A DNA stretch of 13,529 nt. Origin: JAJPXC01 sp964562375. Lineage in GTDB: Bacteria > Bacteroidota > Bacteroidia > Bacteroidales > Muribaculaceae. The DNA is taken from assembly GCA_964562375.1 (NCBI GenBank), contig CAZLSW010000079.1, positions 1-13,529 on the forward strand, read 5' to 3'. The notes under the pieces were generated by a model. It did not search any database. It saw only the letters and a program-made list of their open reading frames with translations, and was not told the DNA's origin. Shown here piece after piece: positions 1-6,592 of this stretch. The stretch's first letter is position 1, and each line of letters begins with the position of its first letter. The translations under genes were made by a program, and so were the position numbers.

Positions 1-53
1 CCCGACCCTCTGCTTGTAAGGCAGATGCTCTGAACCAGCTGCGCTAAGCGCCC
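1..53 (-). tRNA. tRNA-Val (anticodon TAC), partial, cut by window edge
   Basis: Read on the minus strand the gene begins GGGCGCTTAGCGCAGCTGG, with an acceptor 5' strand GGGCGCT, a D arm GCGC...GAGC, and an anticodon stem-loop TCTGC-CTTACAA-GCAGA. The loop gives anticodon TAC, which reads valine codons GTA and relatives. The variable region and the start of the T stem are present; the rest of the T arm and the 3' acceptor strand lie beyond base 1. It has its own promoter at 73-104. Confidence 0.9.
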
Positions 54-72
54 GTACTTCTCAAAAGCGTTG

Positions 73-104
73 CAAAGGTAAGGCTTTTTTCTCAACCGCG
101 CAAA
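73..104 (-). promoter_or_regulatory. Bacteroidetes-type promoter for tRNA-Val
   Basis: On the minus strand the -33 element TTTG (bases 104-101) is followed by a 20-bp spacer and the -7 element TACCTTTG (bases 80-73), a full match to TAnnTTTG. Transcription would start near base 66, about 13 bases before the tRNA-Val 5' end. Confidence 0.8.
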
Positions 105-134
105 TTTTTCTCCAACTTTTTCTCCAACGCGAGC

Positions 135-163
135 CCATCATCCACGCTAGAGGTGGATGATGG
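135..163 (-). terminator. Hairpin at the end of the lipoprotein gene
   Basis: CCATCATCCAC (135-145) and GTGGATGATGG (153-163) are perfect inverted copies, an 11-bp stem with a 7-base loop. The stop codon of the lipoprotein gene (147-149) sits in the loop and the last codons form one arm. There is no T run directly after it on the minus strand, so it may work as a 3'-end stabiliser rather than a simple intrinsic terminator. Confidence 0.55.
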
Positions 164-632
164 TGGTGAATTGGGCCCACGGTGTGGAGGTGAGGTCGCA
201 GGTGCGCGGCACCACGAGTGTGGCGGTGAGGTAGGTGTCGGGGTCGAATGTGTCGGAGGCGATGGTGGGGGCGATGTCGCCCTGAAGGACGATGAGGGTG
301 AGGTGGTCGCAGCCGGTGAAGGCGCGGGAGCCGATTGAGATGACGCTAGCGGCGATTTCCACGGTTTCCCAGTTGCCGTAGACGAAGGCCGCATCGGCCA
401 CGGAGGTAACGATGTAGTGGAGGTTGACGGCCTCGATGGCGTCGGGAATGGTGAGGACGGGAGACACATCACCCCCTTTGACGAGATAGCCTGTGGCTTG
501 GGCTGTGTGACGGTCGTTGTCGAGGACGTAGGTGACGTTGTCAACAGTGGTTCCTGAGAGGATAAGGTCCTCGCTGGCGCATGCGCTGAGCAGGAGAGAG
601 GAGGCGATAAGAAGGAAGTGGAGGGTTTTCAT
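147..632 (-). CDS. Small lipoprotein with BspA-like leucine-rich repeat region
   Basis: 161 residues. The N-terminus is a lipoprotein signal peptide with lipobox LSAC (residues 15-18), so the mature protein should start at lipid-modified Cys18 and sit in the cell envelope. Residues about 55-150 have the look of the BspA-like LRR_5 family: SVADAAFVYGNWETVEI, SIGSRAFTGCDHL and ASDTFDPDTY match the pattern of an I..IG..AF.gc..L unit, and the end resembles the closing V-P unit before a short C-terminus. Such proteins are common surface proteins of gut and oral Bacteroidales, often tied to adhesion or protein contact. It starts 27 bases after the stop of the AAA+ ATPase gene on the same strand, so the two are probably co-transcribed. 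The spacer is made of 7-nt repeats. Only about three LRR units are visible, so this is a short member. Its partner is unknown. Confidence 0.75.
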   Translation of the reverse strand: MKTLHFLLIASSLLLSACASEDLILSGTTVDNVTYVLDNDRHTAQATGYLVKGGDVSPVLTIPDAIEAVNLHYIVTSVADAAFVYGNWETVEIAASVISIGSRAFTGCDHLTLIVLQGDIAPTIASDTFDPDTYLTATLVVPRTCDLTSTPWAQFTTIIHL

Positions 633-660
633 AGTGGTTAATGGTTAGTGGTTAGTGGGT
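633..660. repeat. 7-nt tandem repeat filling the spacer between two genes
   Basis: Four heptamers AGTGGTT / AATGGTT / AGTGGTT / AGTGGGT make up the whole space between the start of the lipoprotein gene and the stop codon of the AAA+ gene. On the transcribed strand this is a run of AACCACT-like units, so the ribosome binding region of the lipoprotein gene is itself the repeat. Confidence 0.75.
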
Positions 661-2333
661 TATTTGAAGCCGATGCGGGGAGAGGTGATGGTGGGCAGTG
701 GCTGGGGGATGTCGCGCACGGTGATGCGGAGTAGGTCGTGTCCCGTTAGTTGTTGCTTTTCGCAGCGCACGGCGTGACGTATCAGACAACGCTGCAGCAG
801 GTTGACCACTTCGCGGGCGTTGCCGAAGTCGCGGTCGCGCCGGTCGTAGATGTCGCGCAGCAGGCGGCAGAAGCCGTGCCAGGCGTTGGGGGTAAAGCTG
901 AGGCCTTGGGCTTTGGCTTTCCGGTGGGTGATTTCGAGGAGTTCGTCCCAGGAATAGTCGGGGAACGACAGTACGTTGATGAATCGGGAACGGATGCCGG
1001 GGTTGAGTTGGTAAAGTCGCTCGAGGGATTTGTCGTTGGCGTATAGAGCTAGGACAACGGCGATGTCGCGGTTAGACTCCTCTGCAAGAACTTGTAGCAT
1101 GAGCTGAATCACCCCTTTCCCGGGGTCGTGGGGGTGAGGGCCGTTGAACAGAAGCCCTGCCTCGTCGATGAACAGGCAACCGCCTTGGGCTAGTTTGAGG
1201 CATTGTCGCATGCGTTGCTCCTCGGTGCCGAAATGCTCGCCAACGAAGGTGCTGCGCGATGCGACGACGGTGTGGCCCCGGGAGAGGATTCCGGCCTTGT
1301 GGAGCAGCCCTCCGTAGATGCGGCACATGGTGGTTTTCCCGGTGCCGGGATTGCCGGTGATGATGGTGTGGAGGTTGACACCAGGGGCGTTCATCCCCGG
1401 GAAAGCCTCCTTTACGCGCTTGGAGTAGCGGGCATAGGCCACAATGTCGGACATGGAGGATTTGAGTTGGTCAAGGCCCACCATTTGGTTGAGAAACTCG
1501 TGGGGGTCGACCAGAGGGGCCAGGATTTCGACTGGGGGCATGTCCTCCTGCTTGAGGGTGAAACGCTCCCCCGAAGGGCTCACGGCCTCGGTGGTTTTGC
1601 GGAAGTCGGGATCCTCCAGGGCGAAGAACTCGTTGAGTGAGTCGGCCGGGATTTGTTCGGTGACGTTGCATGGGCTGGGGCAGGGGGCGTGATCCACTCC
1701 GGGGTCGTGCTGCGGACCGGGAAGGTTGAAGAGGGTAGGGGGCTCAAGGTACGATTTGTAGGGGTGGTAGAGGGAGTAAAGCTTGTCGTAAAGCTTATGG
1801 GAGCGCGCGAACTGATCGAAGATTTTCTTGCCGTCGCGGTTGTTGGCGTTGTTGGGGAGAACCCAGTTGTCGAGGTCGTTGGCTCCGTGGAACACCACGC
1901 CGTTGTCGTCCTCGAAGGTCTCCTCCATGTCGCAGTCGTTGATGATGTGGGTGTTGGAGACCAGCACGATCAGTGTGTCGTTGATTTTGTGACTGAGGTC
2001 GCTAATCGCCTCGCGGAACCCTCGACGGAGGGTGGAGAGTTGGGCGAAGGGGCTTACGCGGTGGGTGTTGGAGGTGAACCACAGGGGTCGCTCGTCGCCA
2101 AATTCCTCCTCGTCGGCCAGTTCGTCCTCAGCGCCTTGCGTGTCGATGAGCACCAAGGCGGCTTCGTTGTCCGAGTAGCAGAAATAGAGTGGTTGCCAGT
2201 CGGCGCAACTCCCCATCCCTTGGAACGGGGCGGCGAACGTGTCGGGGTCGTTGCCGATTTGCTCCTGAAGGTTGCGCAGCCCTTGGAGGTCCTTGCGGCG
2301 TGACAGTTGTTTTAGTCGATAGATGAATTTCAT
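660..2333 (-). CDS. AAA+ ATPase, CbxX/CfxQ (CbbX)-like, with unassigned N-terminal region
   Basis: 557 residues from the ATG at 2333. A longer reading from a TTG at 2375 is possible, but that TTG lies inside the -7 promoter element, so I reject it. The C-terminal half is an AAA+ module: Walker A GNPGTGKT (327-334), Walker B CLFIDEA (386-392), a sensor-1 Asn in YAND (about 433), arginine finger region NPGIRSRF (444-451) and a sensor-2 Arg in GNAREV (about 507). The sequence around these (IDEAGLLF, the NPGIRSRF finger) resembles the CbxX/CfxQ family, ATP-driven remodelers that act on partner proteins. Residues 1-240 do not match a family I can name; they contain a beta-rich stretch (AALVLIDTQG, TLIVLVSNTHIIND) and a Pro-rich linker (about 198-225). 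A degenerate nuclease-like or substrate-binding domain is possible but not shown. No signal peptide is visible, so it is probably cytoplasmic. It is first in a unit with the lipoprotein gene and divergent from feoAB. The substrate is unknown. Confidence 0.85.
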   Translation of the reverse strand: MKFIYRLKQLSRRKDLQGLRNLQEQIGNDPDTFAAPFQGMGSCADWQPLYFCYSDNEAALVLIDTQGAEDELADEEEFGDERPLWFTSNTHRVSPFAQLSTLRRGFREAISDLSHKINDTLIVLVSNTHIINDCDMEETFEDDNGVVFHGANDLDNWVLPNNANNRDGKKIFDQFARSHKLYDKLYSLYHPYKSYLEPPTLFNLPGPQHDPGVDHAPCPSPCNVTEQIPADSLNEFFALEDPDFRKTTEAVSPSGERFTLKQEDMPPVEILAPLVDPHEFLNQMVGLDQLKSSMSDIVAYARYSKRVKEAFPGMNAPGVNLHTIITGNPGTGKTTMCRIYGGLLHKAGILSRGHTVVASRSTFVGEHFGTEEQRMRQCLKLAQGGCLFIDEAGLLFNGPHPHDPGKGVIQLMLQVLAEESNRDIAVVLALYANDKSLERLYQLNPGIRSRFINVLSFPDYSWDELLEITHRKAKAQGLSFTPNAWHGFCRLLRDIYDRRDRDFGNAREVVNLLQRCLIRHAVRCEKQQLTGHDLLRITVRDIPQPLPTITSPRIGFK

Positions 2334-2372
2334 AGTAGCGGTAGGTTGATAGGTTTCGTAGTGTTTACGTCG

Positions 2373-2380
2373 CAAAGGTA
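2373..2380 (-). promoter_or_regulatory. -7 promoter element for the AAA+ ATPase / lipoprotein unit
   Basis: TACCTTTG on the minus strand (bases 2380-2373) fits TAnnTTTG exactly and lies 39 bases before the ATG at 2333. No TTG is seen 19-21 bases further upstream, so the -33 element is weak or missing. Confidence 0.6.
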
Positions 2381-2442
2381 GAGAGCTACTACGACATCTA
2401 TTGTCGCAGTATTATATTTAACATCCGTTAACCAATTGAATA

Positions 2443-2462
2443 AATACCTATAAATAGGTATT
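2443..2462. promoter_or_regulatory. Perfect palindrome, candidate operator of feoAB
   Basis: AATACCTA (2443-2450), TAAA, TAGGTATT (2455-2462): an 8+8 bp perfect inverted repeat. Its right arm overlaps the TTG -33 element of the feo promoter. The position is right for a repressor site, and a metal-responsive regulator of the DtxR/MntR or Fur type would make sense for an iron importer. Which protein binds is inference. The site is also about 65-80 bases upstream of the AAA+ gene -7 box, so it could affect both directions. Confidence 0.55.
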
Positions 2463-2491
2463 GCGGGGGTGGGGGAAAGGAGGTAACTTCG
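2461..2491 (+). promoter_or_regulatory. Promoter of feoAB
   Basis: TTG (2461-2463), a 20-bp spacer, then TAACTTCG (2484-2491), one mismatch from TAnnTTTG. The spacing equals that of the two tRNA promoters in this window. Transcription would start near 2498, about 35 bases before the ATG at 2533. Confidence 0.65.
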
Positions 2492-2532
2492 CGGGCGACA
2501 AAGATAGCGATTCCAAGCCAAATTGGTTCTAT

Positions 2533-4965
2533 ATGCGTTTATCGGATTTAAAGCCCGGTGAGACGGGAATAATAGTGAAGATTTTGGGTCACGGCGCGTT
2601 TCGCAAGCGCGTGATCGAGATGGGTTTTGTCAAGGGACGGGAAATCACCCCGTTGCTTTCGGCCCCTATGCGCGATCCGGTAAAATATTCGCTGATGGGC
2701 TACGAGGTGTCGCTGCGCCTGAGCGAGGCGCGACTCGTGGAGGTGGTGCCCCTCGACGAGGCTGAAGCGGGAGTGGGGGAGCACACCAATGTGGAGATTG
2801 AGGAAAATCCGGATGCCAACACCCCGCGGCGCGACCGCTTGCGCGAGATCAACGTGGCCCTCATCGGCAACCCCAATTGTGGCAAGACCTCGCTCTTCAA
2901 CATCGCCTCGGGAGCCAAGGAGCACGTGGGCAACTATTCCGGCGTCACTGTCGACGCCAAGACCGGCACATTCCGGCACGGCCTCTACACGTTCAACCTT
3001 GTGGATCTCCCAGGTACTTACTCTCTTACCACATATTCCCCCGAGGAGCGCTACGTGCGCAACTACCTGCGCGAGAAGTCGCCCGACGTGATTGTCAACG
3101 TGGTCGACGCGTCCAACCTCGAGCGCAACCTCTACCTCACCACCGAACTTATCGACATGGACCGCTCGATGGTGATCGCGCTCAACATGTACGACGAGCT
3201 AGAGGCCTCGGGCGCCCATCTCGATTACAAGACGCTTGGACACATGATCGGCGTGCCGATCGTACCCACCACCGCCAAGACGGGCCAGGGCATCGACCGA
3301 TTGTTTGATACTATAATTAAGGTGTATGAGGGGGAGCATGAAGCGGTAAGGCACGTGCACGTGTCGCTTGGTCGTGACATCGAGCGCAGCGTCACTGTCG
3401 TCAAGGACGCGCTCAAGCGCGACCCCTACGTAACCCGCCATTTTTCGCCTCGCTATTTGGCAATCAAGCTGTTGGAGGGCGACAAGCAGGTGGAGGATCT
3501 CGTCAACGAGTCGCCCGACGCCAAGGCTGTCAACGACCTTTGCTCCCAAGAGCGCGAGCGCTTGCGCCTGTATAGCCCCGAGGAGGACCTTACATCGCTG
3601 ATTGCCAACGAAAAATACGGATTTATCGCCGGTGCGTTGGCCGAAACCATGGACCGCTCGGGCGAGGAGTCGCCAAGCAACACCCGCATTATCGACGCCT
3701 TCGTCACCAACAAGCTCTTCGGTTTCCCTATCTTCTTGGGAATCATGTTCTTGGTGTTCTGGGCCACATTCGCCTTGGGCGCGTATCCCCAGGAATGGAT
3801 CGAGGATGGCGTGGCGTGGCTAGCCGGAGTGGTTAACCGCTGGTTGCCTGCCGGTCCGTTCAAGGACCTGATAGCCGACGGCGTGATCGGCGGTGTGGGC
3901 GGCGTGATCGTGTTCCTTCCTAACATATTAATATTGTACTTCTGCATCTCGTTCATGGAGGATTCGGGCTACATGGCCCGCGCCGCGTTCATCATGGACA
4001 AGATGATGCACAAGATAGGGCTCCACGGCAAGTCGTTCATCCCCTTGATTATGGGATTTGGCTGCAACGTGCCCGCGATAATGGCCGCAAGGTCGATCGA
4101 GAGCCGCTCGTCGCGCCTTATTACGATTTTGATCAACCCGTTCATGTCGTGTTCGGCCAGGTTGCCGATTTACGTGTTGTTGATTGGCACGTTCTTCTCG
4201 GCGCACGCCGGCACGGTATTTTTCTGCGTCTATGTGCTGGGCGTGTTGATGGCGATATTGACAGCCCGATTGTTGCGCCGATTCTTGTTCACCAAGGACG
4301 AGACGCCCTTTGTGATGGAGTTGCCGCCGTATCGTATCCCCACGCTCAAGGCTTCCCTGCGCCACATGTGGTGGAAGGGGCAGCAGTATCTGCGCAAGAT
4401 GGGAGGCATCATCCTGGTGGCCTCGATTATCGTGTGGGCGCTGAATTATTTCCCCATAGGCCCCCAAAATTCCGAGATTCCCGAGATTCCCGAGATTTCC
4501 GGGATTTCCGAGATTTCCGGGATTTCCGGGATTTCCGAGCCCAAAGAAGAAATTCATGAGCATGACAGCTACCTTGCCATGCTTGGTAAGGCTGTCAATC
4601 CCGTTATGGAGCCGCTGGGATTCACTTGGCTGGGTACAGTAGCCGCTCTGGCCGGTGTGCCAGCCAAGGAGATTGTCGTGTCGACCCTGGGCGTGCTGTA
4701 CACGGGCGACGAGGAGGCCTCCGACCAAACTCTCGGTGCCCGGCTCACCACCCCCAATCCCGCCACTGGCGAACCCGATTTCACCCCGGCCTCGGCCCTC
4801 GCTTTCATCGTGTTCATCCTCCTCTATTGCCCTTGTATAGCCACCATTACGGCCATCGTCAAGGAGACGGGCCAGTGGCGCTACGGCGCCTTCTCGGCGG
4901 TTTACAACACCGCCCTCGCCTGGGTGGTGGCCCTCATCACCTACAACCTCGCACTGCTCTTCTAA
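2533..4965 (+). CDS. feoB: Fused FeoA-FeoB ferrous iron transporter
   Basis: 810 residues from the ATG at 2533; an upstream TTG at 2461 overlaps the promoter and is rejected. Residues 1-73 are a FeoA (SH3-like) domain (MRLSDLKPGETG, KRVIEMGFVKG). A short linker leads to the GTP-binding domain: G1 GNPNCGKT (112-119), G3 DLPG (158-161), G4 NMYD (218-221), then a helical regulatory domain. The membrane part starts near residue 395 (LFGFPIFLGIMFLVFW) and holds both Gate regions, with the Cys motifs GCNVPA (510-515) and YCPC (765-768) typical of FeoB. It imports Fe(II) across the inner membrane, controlled by GTP binding. Single-chain FeoAB fusions are usual in Bacteroidetes. Odd feature: residues 647-669, in a loop late in the membrane domain, are a run of (E/G)I(P/S) tripeptides coded by seven 9-nt repeats. 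The transporter otherwise looks complete and functional. Confidence 0.97.
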   Translation: MRLSDLKPGETGIIVKILGHGAFRKRVIEMGFVKGREITPLLSAPMRDPVKYSLMGYEVSLRLSEARLVEVVPLDEAEAGVGEHTNVEIEENPDANTPRRDRLREINVALIGNPNCGKTSLFNIASGAKEHVGNYSGVTVDAKTGTFRHGLYTFNLVDLPGTYSLTTYSPEERYVRNYLREKSPDVIVNVVDASNLERNLYLTTELIDMDRSMVIALNMYDELEASGAHLDYKTLGHMIGVPIVPTTAKTGQGIDRLFDTIIKVYEGEHEAVRHVHVSLGRDIERSVTVVKDALKRDPYVTRHFSPRYLAIKLLEGDKQVEDLVNESPDAKAVNDLCSQERERLRLYSPEEDLTSLIANEKYGFIAGALAETMDRSGEESPSNTRIIDAFVTNKLFGFPIFLGIMFLVFWATFALGAYPQEWIEDGVAWLAGVVNRWLPAGPFKDLIADGVIGGVGGVIVFLPNILILYFCISFMEDSGYMARAAFIMDKMMHKIGLHGKSFIPLIMGFGCNVPAIMAARSIESRSSRLITILINPFMSCSARLPIYVLLIGTFFSAHAGTVFFCVYVLGVLMAILTARLLRRFLFTKDETPFVMELPPYRIPTLKASLRHMWWKGQQYLRKMGGIILVASIIVWALNYFPIGPQNSEIPEIPEISGISEISGISGISEPKEEIHEHDSYLAMLGKAVNPVMEPLGFTWLGTVAALAGVPAKEIVVSTLGVLYTGDEEASDQTLGARLTTPNPATGEPDFTPASALAFIVFILLYCPCIATITAIVKETGQWRYGAFSAVYNTALAWVVALITYNLALLF
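4474..4539 (+). repeat. 9-nt tandem repeat inside feoB
   Basis: Seven copies of a 9-nt unit, GAGATTCCC, GAGATTTCC or GGGATTTCC, followed by a last GAG. They code for EIP, EIS or GIS tripeptides. Gain or loss of a unit keeps the frame, so the number may vary between strains. Confidence 0.9.
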
Positions 4966-4970
4966 AAAAG

Positions 4971-5005
4971 TCAAAAGTCAAGAGTCAAGAGGCAAAAGTC
5001 AAGAG
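4971..5005. repeat. 7-nt tandem repeat after feoB
   Basis: Five heptamers in a row: TCAAAAG, TCAAGAG, TCAAGAG, GCAAAAG, TCAAGAG. They begin five bases after the feoB stop codon. Confidence 0.85.
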
Positions 5006-5093
5006 GCTGGTTCCTTTTCTTCTTTCCTCCTTTCCTCCTTTAAAGGCCTTATTCGGCTTTATTCGGGATAAATTCTTCGATTTGGAAGATAAT

Positions 5094-5125
5094 TTTTGCC
5101 GATTGAAAAAAAAGTTATACCTTTA
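5094..5125 (+). promoter_or_regulatory. Promoter upstream of the EEP-family gene
   Basis: TTTTG (5094-5098), a 19-bp spacer, then TACCTTTA (5118-5125), one mismatch from TAnnTTTG. Transcription would start near 5132, giving a leader of about 175 bases before the ATG at 5308, unusually long, and one that contains a short ORF. Confidence 0.6.
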
Positions 5126-5239
5126 CGCTGACTTTCTGCCCGCGAGAGCCAGCGCCCTTTTAACGCCTTAAGGATTTAACGATTTAACCATTTAAAATCC
5201 CTAATTCTTAAAACCGCTCGCCACCCTCGCGTGTTAGAA

Positions 5240-5311
5240 ATGAATAAGCGAATCAACCAGACGAAGACACGTAACCCGCAGCCCAGCTGCCAACATGCCT
5301 TAAAGCAATGA
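5240..5311 (+). CDS. Possible 23-residue leader peptide overlapping the next start codon
   Basis: An ATG at 5240 opens a 23-codon frame ending at TGA 5309-5311. This stop overlaps the ATG of the EEP-family gene (5308-5310) in the sequence ATGA, the usual form of translational coupling. The peptide is basic and polar (starts MNKRINQTKTR, ends CQHALKQ), with no signal peptide. No strong ribosome binding site is seen, but this is normal in Bacteroidetes. It lies within the long leader of the promoter at 5094-5125. It could be a leader peptide that controls the downstream gene or a chance ORF. Confidence 0.3.
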   Translation: MNKRINQTKTRNPQPSCQHALKQ

Positions 5312-6369
5312 AGAAACTATTCACGTTAGCCTTAGTGGCCTTGATGGCCTTGTCAATTGTCCCGATGACGGCCCAAAATCAGGGCAAGTCGGGTAGTCAA
5401 TACCGCGTGTACGGCGTGGCGTTCTATAACCTCGAGAATCTTTTCGACACGATTCCCAACAATCCCCTGGGTCGCGACGCCGAGTTCACCCCCGGTGGTG
5501 CTCGCCAGTGGGACGGCCGCAAATATTGGTCGAAGATCTCCAATTTGGCCCGCGCGATCGCGTCGTTCACCTCTCCCACCACCCCTATGGGTCCCGCCAT
5601 CATCGGCGTCAGCGAGATTGAAAACCGCTCGGTGCTCGAGGACCTCGTTGCCGACCCGCAAATCTCCAAATGGGACCTCCAAATCGTTCACCACGACTCC
5701 CCCGACCGCCGCGGCGTTGACGTGGGCATGCTTTACAACCCCCGTTTCTTCCAGGTGGAGAACGTGACCAACCACACCTTGTTTATTGAAGGCTACGAGT
5801 CGTTCCGCACCCGCGACCAGATGTGCGTCGTTGGCCGCATGGCTGGCGAGCGTATCGGCGTGATTGTCAACCACTGGCCGTCGCGTCTGGGCGGCGAGGA
5901 GCAGTCGAGCTACCTGCGCGAGGCTGCCGCAGCGCTGAGCAAGCATATCGCCGACTCCCTGTGGACTGTCGACCCCGCGATGAGCGTCATCATCATGGGC
6001 GACTTGAACGACGACCCCATGAACAAATCCTGCGCCAAAGTGCTTGGAGCCAAGAAAGATAAGAAAGGCGTGGGAGCGCATGAGTTCTTCAACCCCTGGT
6101 GGAAAGTGCTCGACTCGGGTGTGGGTACCCTCGCCTACAAGTCGGCCTGGAACCTCTTCGACCAAATCATCATCTCGGGCAACCTCCTCAGCGGCGACGA
6201 GCATCGCCTCCAGTACTGGAAATGCGAGGTGCTGAACCGCGAATTCATGCGCGACACCGAGGGCAACCGTCAGGGCTACCCCCTGCGCACCTACTCGGCC
6301 GGCGTGTTCCTCAACGGCTACAGCGACCACTTCCCCACCGAAATCTTCCTCCGTAAACTCGCGAAATAG
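5308..6369 (+). CDS. Secreted endonuclease/exonuclease/phosphatase-family protein
   Basis: 353 residues. The first 22 residues are a Sec signal peptide (KK, hydrophobic core, end near MTAQ), so the enzyme acts in the periplasm or outside. The mature part has the full active-site set of the metal-dependent EEP (DNase I / exonuclease III-like) fold: Asn in FYNLENLFD (39-47), metal-binding Glu in VSEIEN (E103), GVDVGMLY (D138), His in NHWPSR (H189), GDLNDD (D232, N234), and the closing YSDHFP (D340, H341). The family cleaves phosphodiester bonds in nucleic acids or phosphate esters; the substrate here cannot be told from sequence. Length fits the secreted Bacteroidales members. The start is supported by the signal peptide directly following. 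It is 224 bases before a DUF6359-like secreted protein on the same strand. A possible leader peptide overlaps its start. Confidence 0.9.
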   Translation: MKKLFTLALVALMALSIVPMTAQNQGKSGSQYRVYGVAFYNLENLFDTIPNNPLGRDAEFTPGGARQWDGRKYWSKISNLARAIASFTSPTTPMGPAIIGVSEIENRSVLEDLVADPQISKWDLQIVHHDSPDRRGVDVGMLYNPRFFQVENVTNHTLFIEGYESFRTRDQMCVVGRMAGERIGVIVNHWPSRLGGEEQSSYLREAAAALSKHIADSLWTVDPAMSVIIMGDLNDDPMNKSCAKVLGAKKDKKGVGAHEFFNPWWKVLDSGVGTLAYKSAWNLFDQIIISGNLLSGDEHRLQYWKCEVLNREFMRDTEGNRQGYPLRTYSAGVFLNGYSDHFPTEIFLRKLAK

Positions 6370-6396
6370 CCCCAAACTTCTTAAATAGCCCCAAAT
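6364..6396. repeat. Direct repeat around the EEP-family stop codon
   Basis: AAATAGCCCCAAA occurs at 6364-6376, where TAG is the stop codon, and again at 6384-6396. The second copy is downstream and non-coding. Confidence 0.7.
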
Positions 6397-6398
6397 TT

Positions 6399-6430
6399 AA
6401 GTAGGAAGTCGGGTCGTGCCGACCCGACAG
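6399..6430 (+). repeat. REP-like hairpin element 1 (GTAG head)
   Basis: AAGTAGGAA, then a 9-bp stem GTCGGGTCG (6408-6416), loop TGC, and CGACCCGAC (6420-6428), then AG. A second copy at 8812-8843 has the same head and loop but a different, still complementary stem. The GTAG tetranucleotide (6401-6404) before the hairpin is what REP elements handled by RAYT transposases carry. Confidence 0.7.
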
Positions 6431-6436
6431 ACTCTA

Positions 6437-6531
6437 AGCCACTAATTTCACTAATTTACACCAAATGATCGAAGAAGTAATTTCGTGATAATTCGTGAAA
6501 TTAGGGGCCAAAAGAGAACAAATTAGTGGCT
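6437..6531. repeat. Inverted repeat upstream of the DUF6359-like gene
   Basis: AGCCACTAATTT (6437-6448) and AAATTAGTGGCT (6520-6531) are perfect 12-bp inverted copies 71 bases apart. Between them are AT-rich words that echo the arms (CACTAATTT, CGTGAAATTAG). In a transcript this could fold as a long imperfect hairpin. Function unknown. Confidence 0.55.
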
Positions 6532-6592
6532 AAAAAGAAAAATCCGTGGCAACCGATGGAAAAAGTTTAACTTAAAACCTAAATACCAAATT

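Larger units (their letters stand above)
4966..5307. other. Intergenic region between feoAB and the EEP-family gene
   Basis: 342 bases. It holds, in order: a 7-nt tandem repeat directly after the feoB stop (4971-5005), a pyrimidine-rich stretch (about 5009-5040), a good promoter (5094-5125), an AT-rich stretch with repeated GATTTAAC-like words (about 5170-5195), and a 23-codon ORF (5240-5311). I see no clear hairpin terminator for feoB. Confidence 0.7.

Noticed and set aside
1653..2303. Plus-strand frame opposite the AAA+ ATPase
   Set aside because: Val/Gly-rich antisense shadow; all ATPase motifs are on the minus strand.
2334..2375. Longer start (TTG at 2375) for the AAA+ ATPase
   Set aside because: The TTG is part of the TACCTTTG promoter element, so it would not be in the transcript; the ATG at 2333 fits.
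2461..2532. Longer start (TTG at 2461) for feoAB
   Set aside because: It overlaps the -33 and -7 elements, and the FeoA domain begins exactly at the ATG at 2533.
3928..4974. Long minus-strand frame opposite feoB
   Set aside because: It is a shadow of the high-GC coding strand; its low-complexity Gly-Asn-Pro run is only the antisense of the 9-nt repeat, and the plus strand is a clear FeoB.
5353..6375. Minus-strand frame opposite the EEP-family gene
   Set aside because: Val/Ala/Gly-rich antisense shadow without motifs; the plus-strand gene has a full active site.
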